Shown: piece by piece, positions 51,283 to 60,233 of the stretch | Layout: each line of letters starts with the position of its first letter | How positions within the stretch are numbered: position 1 is the first letter of the stretch | Source: Halosimplex litoreum | GTDB taxonomy: Archaea; Halobacteriota; Halobacteria; Halobacteriales; Haloarculaceae | Length of the DNA stretch: 64,000 nt | Reading direction: 5' to 3' | Assembly: GCF_016065055.1 (NCBI RefSeq) | Contig: NZ_CP065856.1 | Location: forward strand, 1,487,836 to 1,551,835 | Notes under the pieces: generated by a model | What the model was told of the DNA's origin: nothing | What the model saw: only the letters and a program-made list of their open reading frames with translations | Database searches by the model: none | Position numbers and translations under genes: made by a program

Positions 51283-52620
51283 ATGGATCGGTCCCGACGC
51301 GCCCTCCTCTCCGCCCTCGCATCGACCGGTGTCGCCGGCCTCGCGGGCTGTCCCGGCCTGACCGGTGCGGACACGCCCGAACCCGACGGCGACACGCCCG
51401 CTCCGAGTGGCGACGACCGCTCGACGTTCCGCCGGGTGACCAGTGACGCGACGCTCGCAGGTCCGGGCGACGAGGGCGACGGCTTCGGCGAGGCGGTCGC
51501 CCTGTCCGACCGGCGAGGCGTCGTCGTCGCGCCGGCGGCCGCAGGCGTGGCCGAACACAGCGGGACGGGGACGCTGTTCGACCGCGACGGGTGGTCCCGG
51601 AGCGCGACGGTCGAACCGCCGGTCGCGAGCGCGGCCGTCGCACTCTCGGGCGGGACGGCGCTCGTGGGCGCACCGCAGGCGGCCGACGAGTCGGGCCGCG
51701 AGACCGGCGTCGCGTTCGTCTTCGAGCGCGCGGACGGCGAGTGGCGACACACGGCGACGCTCACCGCCACCGAGAGCGCCGACAGCGACGAGTTCGGCCG
51801 GTCGGTCGCGTTAGCGGGCGACACCGCGGTCGTGGGCGCGCCGGAGAGCAGCCGTCGCGGCGACGAGAGCGGGGCAGCCTACGTCTTCGAGCGCGCCGAG
51901 GGAGAGTGGCGCGAGACGGCGACGCTCGCACACGGCGACCCCGCACCGGGCGACCGGTTCGGCGACGCGGTGGCGACCGACGGGGAGACCGTCGCCGTCG
52001 GCGCGGCCGACGACGACACCGGTCCGGGGACGCCCGCGACGCCGCCGGCGACGGACGCGCTGACCGAGATGGTCGGCTCGGTCACCGTCTTCGAGCGGGC
52101 CGACGAGGAGTGGAGCCGCCGGACGCGGCTGACCGCGAGCGACGGTCGCGAGGACGACGGACTGGGTTATAGCGTCGCGGTCGACGACGGGGTGGTGCTG
52201 GCGGGCGCGGTCTTCCGGGAGAGCTACGACGAGCTGTGGACCGGCGGCGCGTACGTCTTCGAGCGCGGAGCCGACGGCTGGACCCAGGTCGCGACGCTGG
52301 TCGCTTCGGACGGCGACGACGGCGACGAGTTCGGCGCGAGCGTCGCGCTCTCGGGCGACCGAGCGGTCGTCGGCGCGCCGAGCGACGAGGACCCCTACGG
52401 TGACCGGGCGGGGTCGGCCTACGCGTTCACGCGGTCGGACGGCGAGTGGGCGGAGGTCGCCAAACTCGTCGCCGCGGACGGCACGGTCGGTGACGCGTTC
52501 GGCTTCTCGGTCGCGCTGGCGGGCGAGACGGCGCTGGTCGGCGCGCCGAACAGCGGGGGTCCGAACGACGACGACGACGGCGGGTCGGCGTCGGTCTTCG
52601 ACCTGGACGGGATCGAGTGA
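51283..52620 (+). CDS. Exported lipoprotein with FG-GAP-like propeller repeats
   Basis: A 445-residue Tat lipoprotein (MDRSRRALLSALAST, lipobox LAGC). The body consists of six to seven blades of about 50 residues with the same phrase, for example DEFGRSVALAGDTAVVGAP followed by GAAYVFERAEGEWRETATL, the FG-GAP/integrin-like beta-propeller. No Ca-binding DxDxDG loops stand out. It probably sits on the cell surface as a binding or adhesion protein; the ligand is unknown. Confidence 0.82.
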   Translation: MDRSRRALLSALASTGVAGLAGCPGLTGADTPEPDGDTPAPSGDDRSTFRRVTSDATLAGPGDEGDGFGEAVALSDRRGVVVAPAAAGVAEHSGTGTLFDRDGWSRSATVEPPVASAAVALSGGTALVGAPQAADESGRETGVAFVFERADGEWRHTATLTATESADSDEFGRSVALAGDTAVVGAPESSRRGDESGAAYVFERAEGEWRETATLAHGDPAPGDRFGDAVATDGETVAVGAADDDTGPGTPATPPATDALTEMVGSVTVFERADEEWSRRTRLTASDGREDDGLGYSVAVDDGVVLAGAVFRESYDELWTGGAYVFERGADGWTQVATLVASDGDDGDEFGASVALSGDRAVVGAPSDEDPYGDRAGSAYAFTRSDGEWAEVAKLVAADGTVGDAFGFSVALAGETALVGAPNSGGPNDDDDGGSASVFDLDGIE

Positions 52621-52655
52621 GTCGAAACGGCCGGTGAGTCGCTCGAATCGGGCGG

Positions 52656-53675
52656 TCAGACGCTATCGAGGTCCAGATCGACGGCGTACCAGTCGAGGAC
52701 GAAGACGACGACGGCGCCGACGACGGCGGCGCCGGCGAAGGCCTGGATAGTGGGGGTGTCCCAGACGACCGACGGGTACTCCGAGGCGTCGCTGAGCGTC
52801 ACGATGGGCGCCCGCAGCGCCCCGAGGACGAGCGCGACGAGGAAGGCGAACGTCACCTCGCGATTGTAATCGAGCGCGCGCCGGATAACCCGGGAGACGG
52901 TGAACAGACCGACCAGCCCCCCGCAGACGAACGTCACCACCACGACCCCGCGGTCGATTACCGGGGCGACGCCGCCGCCCGTCACGACGCCGATGAGTGC
53001 GTCGATGAACGCCGAGAGCGTCGAGGACATCCGCTCGTACTGGCTGAGGATAACGAGCACGAGCGATCCGGAGATTCCGGGGAGGATCATCGCGCTGATG
53101 GCCAGGGCGCCCGCGCCGAACACGACCGCGAGTCCGCCGGATTCGAGGACCTCGCCGTAGCCCGAGACGACGAAGGCGACGGTGAACCCGGCGACCGCCG
53201 CGACGACTTCGGGGACCGTTCGGACCGAGACCGCCCGGAAGAGGATCACCGCCGAGGCGCCGATCAGTCCGAAGAAAAAGCCGAACAGCAGCACCGGTAC
53301 CGCGTCGTTGGCGATGTCGACGATTCGGGTGACGAGGACGATCGCAGAGAAGATACCGCCGAGCAGGGCGATCAGGAACCAGCCGTCGACCTCTTCGAGG
53401 ACGGCGGCGGCGCGGTCGAGCGAGACGCCTCCGTCCAGCGGCGTGAGCGCGCGGACGCCGTCGAGGAACCGACCGGGCGTGACCTCGTTGATCGCGGTGA
53501 TGAGTCGCTCGTAGATGCCGGCGATCAGGGCGATGGTGCCGCCGGAGACGCCGGGAACCGCGTCGGCACTGCCCATGAACAGACCGACGACGAAGGTTCG
53601 TGCCCACTCGCGGGCGGGCGGGACCGACTCGCGGAGCGTCACCTCGTCGCGGGCGCTGTCCGGGGCTGTCGTCAT
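52656..53675 (-). CDS. DUF368 membrane protein (polyprenyl-phosphate transporter family)
   Basis: A 339-residue membrane protein with about eight to nine helices and the DUF368 signature FMGSADAVPGVSGGTIALIAGIYERL near the N-terminus, repeated in inverted form as ISAMILPGISGSLVLVILSQYE. Bacterial DUF368 proteins (PopT) recycle undecaprenyl phosphate across the membrane. In an archaeon the equivalent would be dolichyl phosphate for glycosylation, which is inference. The ATG at 53675 (MTTAPDSARDE) is chosen; an upstream frame is Arg-rich shadow. Confidence 0.85.
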   Translation of the reverse strand: MTTAPDSARDEVTLRESVPPAREWARTFVVGLFMGSADAVPGVSGGTIALIAGIYERLITAINEVTPGRFLDGVRALTPLDGGVSLDRAAAVLEEVDGWFLIALLGGIFSAIVLVTRIVDIANDAVPVLLFGFFFGLIGASAVILFRAVSVRTVPEVVAAVAGFTVAFVVSGYGEVLESGGLAVVFGAGALAISAMILPGISGSLVLVILSQYERMSSTLSAFIDALIGVVTGGGVAPVIDRGVVVVTFVCGGLVGLFTVSRVIRRALDYNREVTFAFLVALVLGALRAPIVTLSDASEYPSVVWDTPTIQAFAGAAVVGAVVVFVLDWYAVDLDLDSV

Positions 53676-54304
53676 TCGACTACACCTTGGCCTATCGACG
53701 GGAAGTCTCTTGTGGAACGAACGACTGCGGCCGAGTGTCGACCGCGCTCTGCGTGAAAATCCGGACGCGATGTCCGGACGGCGTGGGTTCGGGTGGGTGT
53801 GGGTGGTTCGGGTGCGGATTCCGAACGGGGTGAACGTTCGGACCGCGGTGGAATGGTGTGTGCCGAGCGGCCGTCCCGACCGCTCGGCCGGGAACCGGTC
53901 CCGGAACGGTCGGCCGCGGGCTCGCGAGCCCGACGGCTCTGTGTTCCGGTGTTCACCCGGCGACTGCGTCCGGGACCGTGACCGCTCCTGACGCCATTCC
54001 ATTCGCTACATCGAACCAGGGTTATGTAAATCTTATTGGTAGACGAAATAACTATACTATCCATCACGTGTCGTCGCCACTCGCCGACTCGAGCGACCCG
54101 ACAGAGAGCGGATCGTCCCGACCCGCGATCCGGTCACCCAAAGAACGATATCGGTAGCGGTGTTTCCTGTCGACAGATGATAACTATCGGGCACGCTACC
54201 GGACGAGAGCGCTGTCGACCGTCGCCCGGTCACGGACGCGTCGTCGCGCCGGTACGGTCGCGGTCGGGCGACCCGGGCTCGCGGCCGGTCACCGGGAGGC
54301 GACG
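53676..54304. other. Intergenic region of 629 bases
   Basis: No convincing gene. The left end holds the promoter of the DUF368 gene. An AT-rich island at 54016-54062 (GTTATGTAAATCTTATTGG and ACTATACTAT) looks like one or two promoters. A 30-codon GTG-started frame at 54067-54159 follows it but is Ser/Pro/Arg-rich and doubtful. The DUF4129 gene starts about 240 bases later; its closest TATA-like sequence is GATAACTATC near 54178. Confidence 0.5.
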
Positions 54305-55060
54305 ATGATCGGCCGGCCACTCGGGACCGCGCTCCTGATCGCGGTGGCGGTCGTCGGACTGGGTGCGGTCGCGGCCGTCGACCCAGGGAACCCGGCCGAG
54401 GGCGTCGACCGCGAGCGTAACGCGTCCATCGTCGAGCGCCAGCCGTTCGTCGGGGCCGGGAGCGCGGGCGGATTGGTGATCGGGGTCCCGTTCCCGGTCC
54501 CGGGAGGGATCCCGCTCCCGCTGCCCGGCCCCGCGCTGGTGCTCACCGCCCTCGCCGCCGGAGCGGCGGCCCTCTGGTACCGGTCGGACACGGACGTGTC
54601 GCTGGAGGGGATCGGTGACGACGACGACGAGAGCGAGGTGGGTGGCGGGGACGTGGACCTGACGGCGATGGGTGAGGCGGCCGGCGCGGCCGCAGACCGA
54701 ATCGACGCCGACGCCGACCTGACCAACGAGGTGTACCGGGCCTGGGACGAGATGCGCGTCCACGTCGACGCGCCCGACGCCGAGACCACCGCACCGGCGG
54801 AGTTCGCCGACGCCGCCGTCGCCGCCGGCATGGACCCCGACGACGTGGCCGAACTCACCGAACTGTTCGCCGAAGTGCGCTACGGCGGGCACGACCCCGC
54901 CGACCGTGCCGACCGCGCCGTTGCGGCGCTGCGTCGGATCGAAACGGCGTACGCCGACGGTGACGGAACCGACGACGCTGCGGCCGACGACGACGAGGGC
55001 ACCGACGCCTCGACGGACGCGCCCGCGGACGGCGACGGAACGGGGGGCGAGCGGCGATGA
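54305..55060 (+). CDS. Membrane protein with C-terminal DUF4129-like domain
   Basis: A 251-residue protein with an N-terminal helix (residues 7-25), a short external segment, a second helix (about 75-92) and a cytoplasmic C-terminal domain with LTNEVYRAWDEMRVHVDAPD and ADAAVAAGMDPDDVAELTELFAEVRYGGH, the DUF4129 pattern usually found at the end of TgpA-type transglutaminases. Here that domain stands alone. The stop overlaps the DUF58 gene (ATGA). Confidence 0.75.
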   Translation: MIGRPLGTALLIAVAVVGLGAVAAVDPGNPAEGVDRERNASIVERQPFVGAGSAGGLVIGVPFPVPGGIPLPLPGPALVLTALAAGAAALWYRSDTDVSLEGIGDDDDESEVGGGDVDLTAMGEAAGAAADRIDADADLTNEVYRAWDEMRVHVDAPDAETTAPAEFADAAVAAGMDPDDVAELTELFAEVRYGGHDPADRADRAVAALRRIETAYADGDGTDDAAADDDEGTDASTDAPADGDGTGGERR

Positions 55061-56733
55061 AGCGTCGCGGCTGGGCCGGCGTCGGCGCCGTCGTCGTCGG
55101 ACTGGGACTGGTCGCGTGGGGCGGTAGTCCCGGACCGTCCCGGGTCACGGCCGCGGTCGCAGCGCTCGTGGCGGTCGCCGTCGTCGTCGTCGGGCTGGTC
55201 GGTGCGACGGGGCGGCGCTTCGTCGACCCCGACCGCTGGCGGCCGCGAGCCCCGGAGGAGAGCTATCTGGTTCCCGTCCCCGGCGACGAGGACCCCGCGT
55301 TCGTCGGCGCTCGTGACCGGACAACAGCGACCGACGACGCGGCGCCCGATCCCGACGGTACCGGTGGAGCGGGCGAGGACGGCGATCGAAACGACGGGTC
55401 GCCGGTCCTCGCCCACGCGACGGGACGCTGGACGGGCGTGGTCGCGGTCGCGCTCGTGCTCGGCGGGCTCGGCGTCGTCTCGCGGGCGCCGGGACTGGTG
55501 CTCTCGGGTGCGGTCGGCGCCGCCGTCGCGGGGTACGCGGGCGCGCTCGAGCCGTCGCTCCGCGACGCCGAGACGGGCGAACCCGCCGTGACCGTCCGGC
55601 GGCGGCTCGCCGACGACTCGCCCGAGCCGGGCGACCCGGTGACCGTCGGCGTCGAACTGCGAAACGAGAGCGACGAGTACCTGTCGGACGTGCGCGTCGT
55701 CGACGGCGTCCCCGACGAGGTAGCCGTCGTCGACGGCTCGGCTCGTCACGGCGCGCCACTGCCTCCGGGCGGTCGGACGACCTTCACCTACACTGTTCGG
55801 GCGACGCGGGGTGAACACGACTGGGGCCCCGCGCAGATGACGGTGGCCGACCCCAGCGGCGCCGTCGAGTACGAGACGAGCGTCGCCGCGCCGACGACGC
55901 TGCGATGCACGCTCCCGGTGCTGAACGGCGAGCGGATACCGGTCGGCGGGACGACCGCCGGCTTCGCCGGCCGCGTCGAGACCGACGAGGGCGGCCCCGG
56001 TATCGAGTTCCACGCCACCCGCGAGTACCGCCGCTCGGACCCCCTCTCGCGGATCGACTGGGGCCAGCTCGCCAAGACCGGCGAGCTGGCGACCGTCGAG
56101 TTCCGCGAGGAGCGGTCGGCGGTCGTCCAGCTCGTCGTCGACACGCGGCGGGCCGCCTATCGCGCGTCGGCGCCCGACGGCTACCACGCGGTCGAGCGCG
56201 GCGTCGACGCCGCCCACCGCGTGTTCGACGCGCTCATAGACGCCGGCGACCGCGTCGGCTTCGAGACGTTCGGCCGCGAGCGGGAGGGGTGTCGGCTCGC
56301 CCCCGGCGCGGGCGGCGACCACCGCGCCCTCGGCCGCGAACTGCTGAACGTCCACCCCGCGCTGTCGCCCGTCCCGCCCGCGCGGAAGCTCCACGAGCGC
56401 TACTCGCCCGACCGGCGCGCGACCCTCCGGCTGGAGCGGATCCGCCGGATCCACCGCCGGCTCGACTCCGACACGCAGATACTGCTCGTCTCGCCGTGTT
56501 GTGACGAGTACCCGCGACGAGTCGCCCGCCGGCTGGCCGCCTACGGCCGCGACGTGACCGTCGTGAGTCCCGACCCGACCGCCCGGGACACCGAGCCTCA
56601 CGAGCGCGCCGCCGCCGAGCGCGACGAGCGGCTGTCGACGCTCCGGTCGGCCGGCGTCCGGGTCGTCGACTGGGAGGACGGCGAGCGCTTCGACGCCGCG
56701 CTCGCGCGGGCCAAACGGCGGTGGTCGGCGTGA
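55057..56733 (+). CDS. DUF58 domain protein (second system)
   Basis: A 558-residue protein. Two hydrophobic pairs at residues 5-50 and 125-165 are membrane helices, then an Ig-like CARDB/DUF11-type strand region (VGVELRNESDEYLSDVRVVD). The DUF58 signature EFHATREYRRSDPLSRIDWGQLAKTGEL is near residue 320, and a vWA-like domain follows (VQLVVDTRRAAYRASAPDG, VGFETFGR). It is longer than the DUF58 protein at 9.4 kb and lacks a MoxR neighbour. Translated through ATGA and GTGA overlaps with both neighbours. Confidence 0.85.
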   Translation: MKRRGWAGVGAVVVGLGLVAWGGSPGPSRVTAAVAALVAVAVVVVGLVGATGRRFVDPDRWRPRAPEESYLVPVPGDEDPAFVGARDRTTATDDAAPDPDGTGGAGEDGDRNDGSPVLAHATGRWTGVVAVALVLGGLGVVSRAPGLVLSGAVGAAVAGYAGALEPSLRDAETGEPAVTVRRRLADDSPEPGDPVTVGVELRNESDEYLSDVRVVDGVPDEVAVVDGSARHGAPLPPGGRTTFTYTVRATRGEHDWGPAQMTVADPSGAVEYETSVAAPTTLRCTLPVLNGERIPVGGTTAGFAGRVETDEGGPGIEFHATREYRRSDPLSRIDWGQLAKTGELATVEFREERSAVVQLVVDTRRAAYRASAPDGYHAVERGVDAAHRVFDALIDAGDRVGFETFGREREGCRLAPGAGGDHRALGRELLNVHPALSPVPPARKLHERYSPDRRATLRLERIRRIHRRLDSDTQILLVSPCCDEYPRRVARRLAAYGRDVTVVSPDPTARDTEPHERAAAERDERLSTLRSAGVRVVDWEDGERFDAALARAKRRWSA

Positions 56734-57392
56734 GCGACGCCGCCGATCGGGCACCCGCCACCGACGGGCCCGTCGCCGCTCGCGGGGGCGATTCGGGAGC
56801 GGGCTCGGAGCCCGACGGGACGGACGACGGCGGAGTGAGACGTGACCGTTCGAGCGCGTCGCCCGGCGACCGGGGTGACGGGACGGCGAGTTCGGGGACC
56901 GCGACCGCGTCGGTCGATCGGTCGCCCGCGCGGACGAGCGCTCGGCTGGCGGTCGGGCTGGCGGCGGTCGCCGCGCTGTGGCTCCCGACGGCCGGTGGGC
57001 GCGCGCTGGGGATTCTCGGCACGGCTCTCGTCGCGGTCGGCGCCCTGCGAGGGCGTCGCCGGCGGGTCACCGCCGGCGCCGTCGTGCTCGTGGCCGGCGT
57101 CGCCGCCGCAGGACTGGCCGGCGCGCCGACGCTCGCGCTGGTCGGCGCGACGCTGTGTTCCCTGCTCGCGTGGGACGCCGGCCGCTACGGGATCACCGTC
57201 GGCGAGCAACTGGGTCGCGAGGCGTCGACCACCCGCCTCGAACTGGCGCACGTGGCTGCGACCGCGGCAGTCGGAACCGCCGCGGCCCTGCTCGGCAGCG
57301 CGTCCTACCTCGTCGTCGGAACCACCACCGACGGCGTCGCCGTCGTCCTCCTCCTCGTCGGTGTCGCCCTGGTGCTCTCCGCACTCCGGTGA
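56730..57392 (+). CDS. Membrane protein of the DUF58 operon (DUF7519-like)
   Basis: A 220-residue protein with a disordered N-terminal 65 residues and about five hydrophobic helices after that (LAVGLAAVAALWLPTAGG, GAVVLVAGVAAAGLAG, VATAAVGTAAALLGSASYLV, VAVVLLLVGVALVLSAL). It starts at a GTG overlapping the DUF58 stop. Haloarchaeal DUF58 operons often end with such a protein, called DUF7519 from memory. No catalytic residues visible. Confidence 0.7.
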   Translation: MSDAADRAPATDGPVAARGGDSGAGSEPDGTDDGGVRRDRSSASPGDRGDGTASSGTATASVDRSPARTSARLAVGLAAVAALWLPTAGGRALGILGTALVAVGALRGRRRRVTAGAVVLVAGVAAAGLAGAPTLALVGATLCSLLAWDAGRYGITVGEQLGREASTTRLELAHVAATAAVGTAAALLGSASYLVVGTTTDGVAVVLLLVGVALVLSALR

Positions 57393-57521
57393 GCGGTTCT
57401 GGGTTCGAGTACCGCCGTGGCTACGTAGGCTGCATCGCGACGTCCGGAACCGCGAGCGGGTCCGCTGGCCGGCGTCTCCGCGAGGGAGACGGTGAACGTC
57501 CTGGCCGCGCTCGCGTCGGTC

Positions 57522-58133
57522 TCACTCCCGGCCGTCGACGTCCGCGGACCACTCGCCGTCCTCGAAGGTGAGCGTCGTACCGAACAGCTCGTGCAGCCGG
57601 TCGATGGTCTCGTCGTCGTGGGCCTGCGGATCGAGGTGGTAGTGAGCGATGGCGTCGGTCGCCGTACACCGCTCGGCGACGACTTCGAGAAACTCGACCG
57701 CGCTCTCGACGTCGACGTACTGCAACAGCGTGGTGAGCGACTGAAAACAGACGACGACCGACTCGGCGGATCCGTCCCACTCGTCGAGGCAGTCGGCGAC
57801 CCTGACCCCGAGGCGCGTCAGGTTGTGTGGCGACCCGACCCGTTCGACCGCCCGGTCGACGTCGGCCGGTTCGGTCGTCCGCTTCGAGCCGGCGTCGACG
57901 GCGACGATCCGCATCCGTGTCGGGTAGGCGCCTGCGATCCGCTGCCAGGCGTCGATGTGGTCGGCGGGAGACTGGGTGAACAGCACCGAGAGCGCGTGTA
58001 CGTCGGTCGACCCGTCCGGCGTCAGCAGGTCCAGACAGGCCCGCGGCTCCGCGCTCGTGAACGACGGGCAGCAGACGAGCACGTTGTCCCCAGGTCCTAT
58101 CGACGCTTGTGACTGTTCGATAACGGAACACAT
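57522..58133 (-). CDS. RecA-like degenerate protein (DUF7504-like)
   Basis: A 203-residue protein. It has the strand-helix pattern of a RecA/KaiC-like core, GPGDNVLVCCPSFTSAEPRACLDLL, then VDAGSKRTTEPADVDRAVERVGSPHNLTRLGVRV and VVCFQSLTTLLQYVDVESAVEFLEVV, but no Walker A lysine. This matches the haloarchaeal DUF7504 group, which often accompanies signal-transduction genes. It stands alone here. Confidence 0.7.
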   Translation of the reverse strand: MCSVIEQSQASIGPGDNVLVCCPSFTSAEPRACLDLLTPDGSTDVHALSVLFTQSPADHIDAWQRIAGAYPTRMRIVAVDAGSKRTTEPADVDRAVERVGSPHNLTRLGVRVADCLDEWDGSAESVVVCFQSLTTLLQYVDVESAVEFLEVVAERCTATDAIAHYHLDPQAHDDETIDRLHELFGTTLTFEDGEWSADVDGRE

Positions 58134-58248
58134 ACGGGCGTGTTCGTTGCTACCCGGGTATCCGTCATAAATCTACGTGTCGGCGTCGAAGTACCGGCCT
58201 GGTCGACCATGTCTCGACGGCGAACGCGGCGGTCGGGCGGGGTGGGAG

Positions 58249-59232
58249 CTACGAACCGCGGACGAGCGGTTCGTACCACTCGCGGTTCGCCCGATACCAC
58301 TCGACGAACGCTTCGACACCCTCACGGATGGTGTAGGTCGGCTCGTAGCCGATCAGCTCGTCGGCCTTGGACACGTCGGCGTGGCTGTGGTCGGCGTCGA
58401 CCTCGTAAGCGTCGGTGTACTCGACGTCCAGTTCGGGCGCCAGCTGGTCGCGGATCTCCGTCGCGAGCGTCTCGATGTCGATGTTGTCGGTGCTGCCGAC
58501 GTTCATCACCTCGCCGTCGGCCGCGTCGGTGTCGAGCAGCGCGCGGTTGGCCGCGAGGACGTCCGCGACGTAAGTCATGTCGCGGGTCTGGGAGCCGTCA
58601 CCGTAGATGACCGGCGGTTCGCCGTTCAGACAGCGCGAGACGAAGTTCGAGATGGCCATGTTGGGCCGCATCCGCGGGCCGTACACCGTGAAATAGCGCA
58701 GCGCGACCGCGGGGACGCCGTAGCGCTCGGCGTAGACCATCGCGTAGCGCTCGCCGGCCAGCTTCGACGCGCCGTACGGGCTGATCGGCGTCGTGAGGTG
58801 GTCCTCGTCGTAGGGGAGGTATCGGGGCTTGCCGTACACCGACGAGGAGCTGGCGAAGACGAGCCGTTCGATATCGTGGTCCCGGGCGGCGTCGAGGACG
58901 TTCAGCGTGCCGTCGACGTTGACCTCGTCGTACTTGCGGGGGCTGTAGTCGGTGCGGACGCCGGCCTGGGCGGCCTGATGGTAGACGTAGTCGGCGTCGG
59001 CGACGAGGTCGGCGACGAGGTCGGCGTCGCGCACGTCGCCCTCGACGAGGTCGTAGCCGCCGTCGCTCTCGGCTGCGGCCTCGCGGGCCGCCTCGACGTT
59101 GTGTTCCTTGATCCGCGTGTCGTAGTACGGGTCGAAGTTGTCGAGGACGGCCACGTCGTGGCCGTCACGGGCGAACGCTTCGGCGAGGTGACCGCCGATG
59201 AAGCCGGCGCCACCGGTGACGAGGACTCGCAT
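58249..59232 (-). CDS. NAD-dependent sugar-nucleotide epimerase (GalE/UDP-glucuronate epimerase type)
   Basis: A 327-residue extended short-chain dehydrogenase: RVLVTGGAGFIGGHL binds NAD, YHQAAQAGVRTDYSPR follows, the catalytic pair is SSSSVYG and YGASK, and RYFTVYGPRMRPNMAISNF is the substrate loop. The AQAGVR motif is common in UDP-glucuronate/galactose 4-epimerases. Start at ATG 59232 (a GTG five codons upstream is possible). Read in the same direction as the nucleotidyltransferase 58 bases upstream; together they make or convert a nucleotide sugar for surface glycans. Confidence 0.88.
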   Translation of the reverse strand: MRVLVTGGAGFIGGHLAEAFARDGHDVAVLDNFDPYYDTRIKEHNVEAAREAAAESDGGYDLVEGDVRDADLVADLVADADYVYHQAAQAGVRTDYSPRKYDEVNVDGTLNVLDAARDHDIERLVFASSSSVYGKPRYLPYDEDHLTTPISPYGASKLAGERYAMVYAERYGVPAVALRYFTVYGPRMRPNMAISNFVSRCLNGEPPVIYGDGSQTRDMTYVADVLAANRALLDTDAADGEVMNVGSTDNIDIETLATEIRDQLAPELDVEYTDAYEVDADHSHADVSKADELIGYEPTYTIREGVEAFVEWYRANREWYEPLVRGS

Positions 59233-59290
59233 TGTCGTATCGCTCACCCGGCGGGAGAAAAAGCCATCGTCACGCCGGCGGTGGTCCCTT

Positions 59291-60055
59291 TCACTCGGCG
59301 GTGGCGTCGGCCTGGTCGGCGTCGCCGTCGGTGTCGACGGCGCCGGCCGCTTCGAGCCGCTCCTCGGCGGACTCGCGGTCCTCGGGGTAGCCCACGTCGG
59401 TCCGCCAGCCGTCCATGCGGATGGCGTCGATGGTCCGACCGGAGTGGATCAGCAGGTCGATCGCGTCGGAGATCTCGTACTCGCCGCGATTCGACGGCTG
59501 GACGAGGTGACAGGCGTGGAGGATTTCGGGCGTGAACGTGTAGAATCCCGTCATCACGAGGTTCGACGGCGGGTCGTCTGGCTTCTCGACGACTTCGGTG
59601 ATCTCGCCGTACTTGTTGGTGTCACAGACGCCGTATCGGGAGGCCTCCTCCCAGGGCACTTCCTCGACGAGGAACGCGGCGTCGGCCCGGGACTCGGCCT
59701 GGCGGTTGACCACGTCGTCGAGGTTGGCCTGGAAGATGTTGTCCCCGAGCATCAGCATGAAGTCGTCGTCGATGTGGTCCTCGACGGTGAGCAACGCGTG
59801 GGCCAGCCCCTTCTGTTCGCGCTGGTGGGCGTAGGTGATCGGCACGCCCGCGAACTCGTCCTCGTAGTACTCGATGATCGCCTGTTTCTTGTAGCCCACG
59901 ACCACCAGCAACTCGTCGGCGCCCAGCTCGACCAGCTGCTCGAAACAGTGGGTGAGGATCGGCTTGCCCGCGACCTCGACCATTCCCTTCGGCTTGTCCT
60001 CGGTCAGCGGCCGCAGCCGCGTCCCCTCACCGGCGGCCAGCACGACGGCTTGCAT
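59291..60055 (-). CDS. Sugar-1-phosphate nucleotidyltransferase (AglF-like)
   Basis: A 254-residue NTP-transferase: MQAVVLAAGEGTRLRPLTEDKPKGMVEVAGKP, AHQREQKGLAHALL, MLMLGDNIF, VVEKPDDPP and WRTDVGYPEDRESA. It joins a sugar phosphate to UTP or dTTP. The closest function I know in haloarchaea is AglF of the Haloferax N-glycosylation pathway, a glucose-1-phosphate uridylyltransferase. A hydrophilic tail of about 20 residues is extra. The neighbouring epimerase supports a glycan role. Confidence 0.87.
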   Translation of the reverse strand: MQAVVLAAGEGTRLRPLTEDKPKGMVEVAGKPILTHCFEQLVELGADELLVVVGYKKQAIIEYYEDEFAGVPITYAHQREQKGLAHALLTVEDHIDDDFMLMLGDNIFQANLDDVVNRQAESRADAAFLVEEVPWEEASRYGVCDTNKYGEITEVVEKPDDPPSNLVMTGFYTFTPEILHACHLVQPSNRGEYEISDAIDLLIHSGRTIDAIRMDGWRTDVGYPEDRESAEERLEAAGAVDTDGDADQADATAE

Positions 60056-60233
60056 ACCATCGACTGGTTTGTCATCGCGTAAAAATCTTCCCCGAAGGTT
60101 CCCGTCGAAATACCACGCCAGGCCACGCCGGCCTCCGGCCGGTTCCGACCGCGTGGAGGGGGTGCTCCCCTCGCGACGCCGGCACGCAGCTCCCGGCGCC
60201 AGCCCCTTCGGTGTCGAGCGACAAACGGGGTCG

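Noticed and set aside
54067-54159. A 30-codon GTG-started frame after the AT-rich island
   Set aside because: Composition is Ser/Pro/Arg-rich with no conserved pattern visible; kept only as part of the intergenic note.
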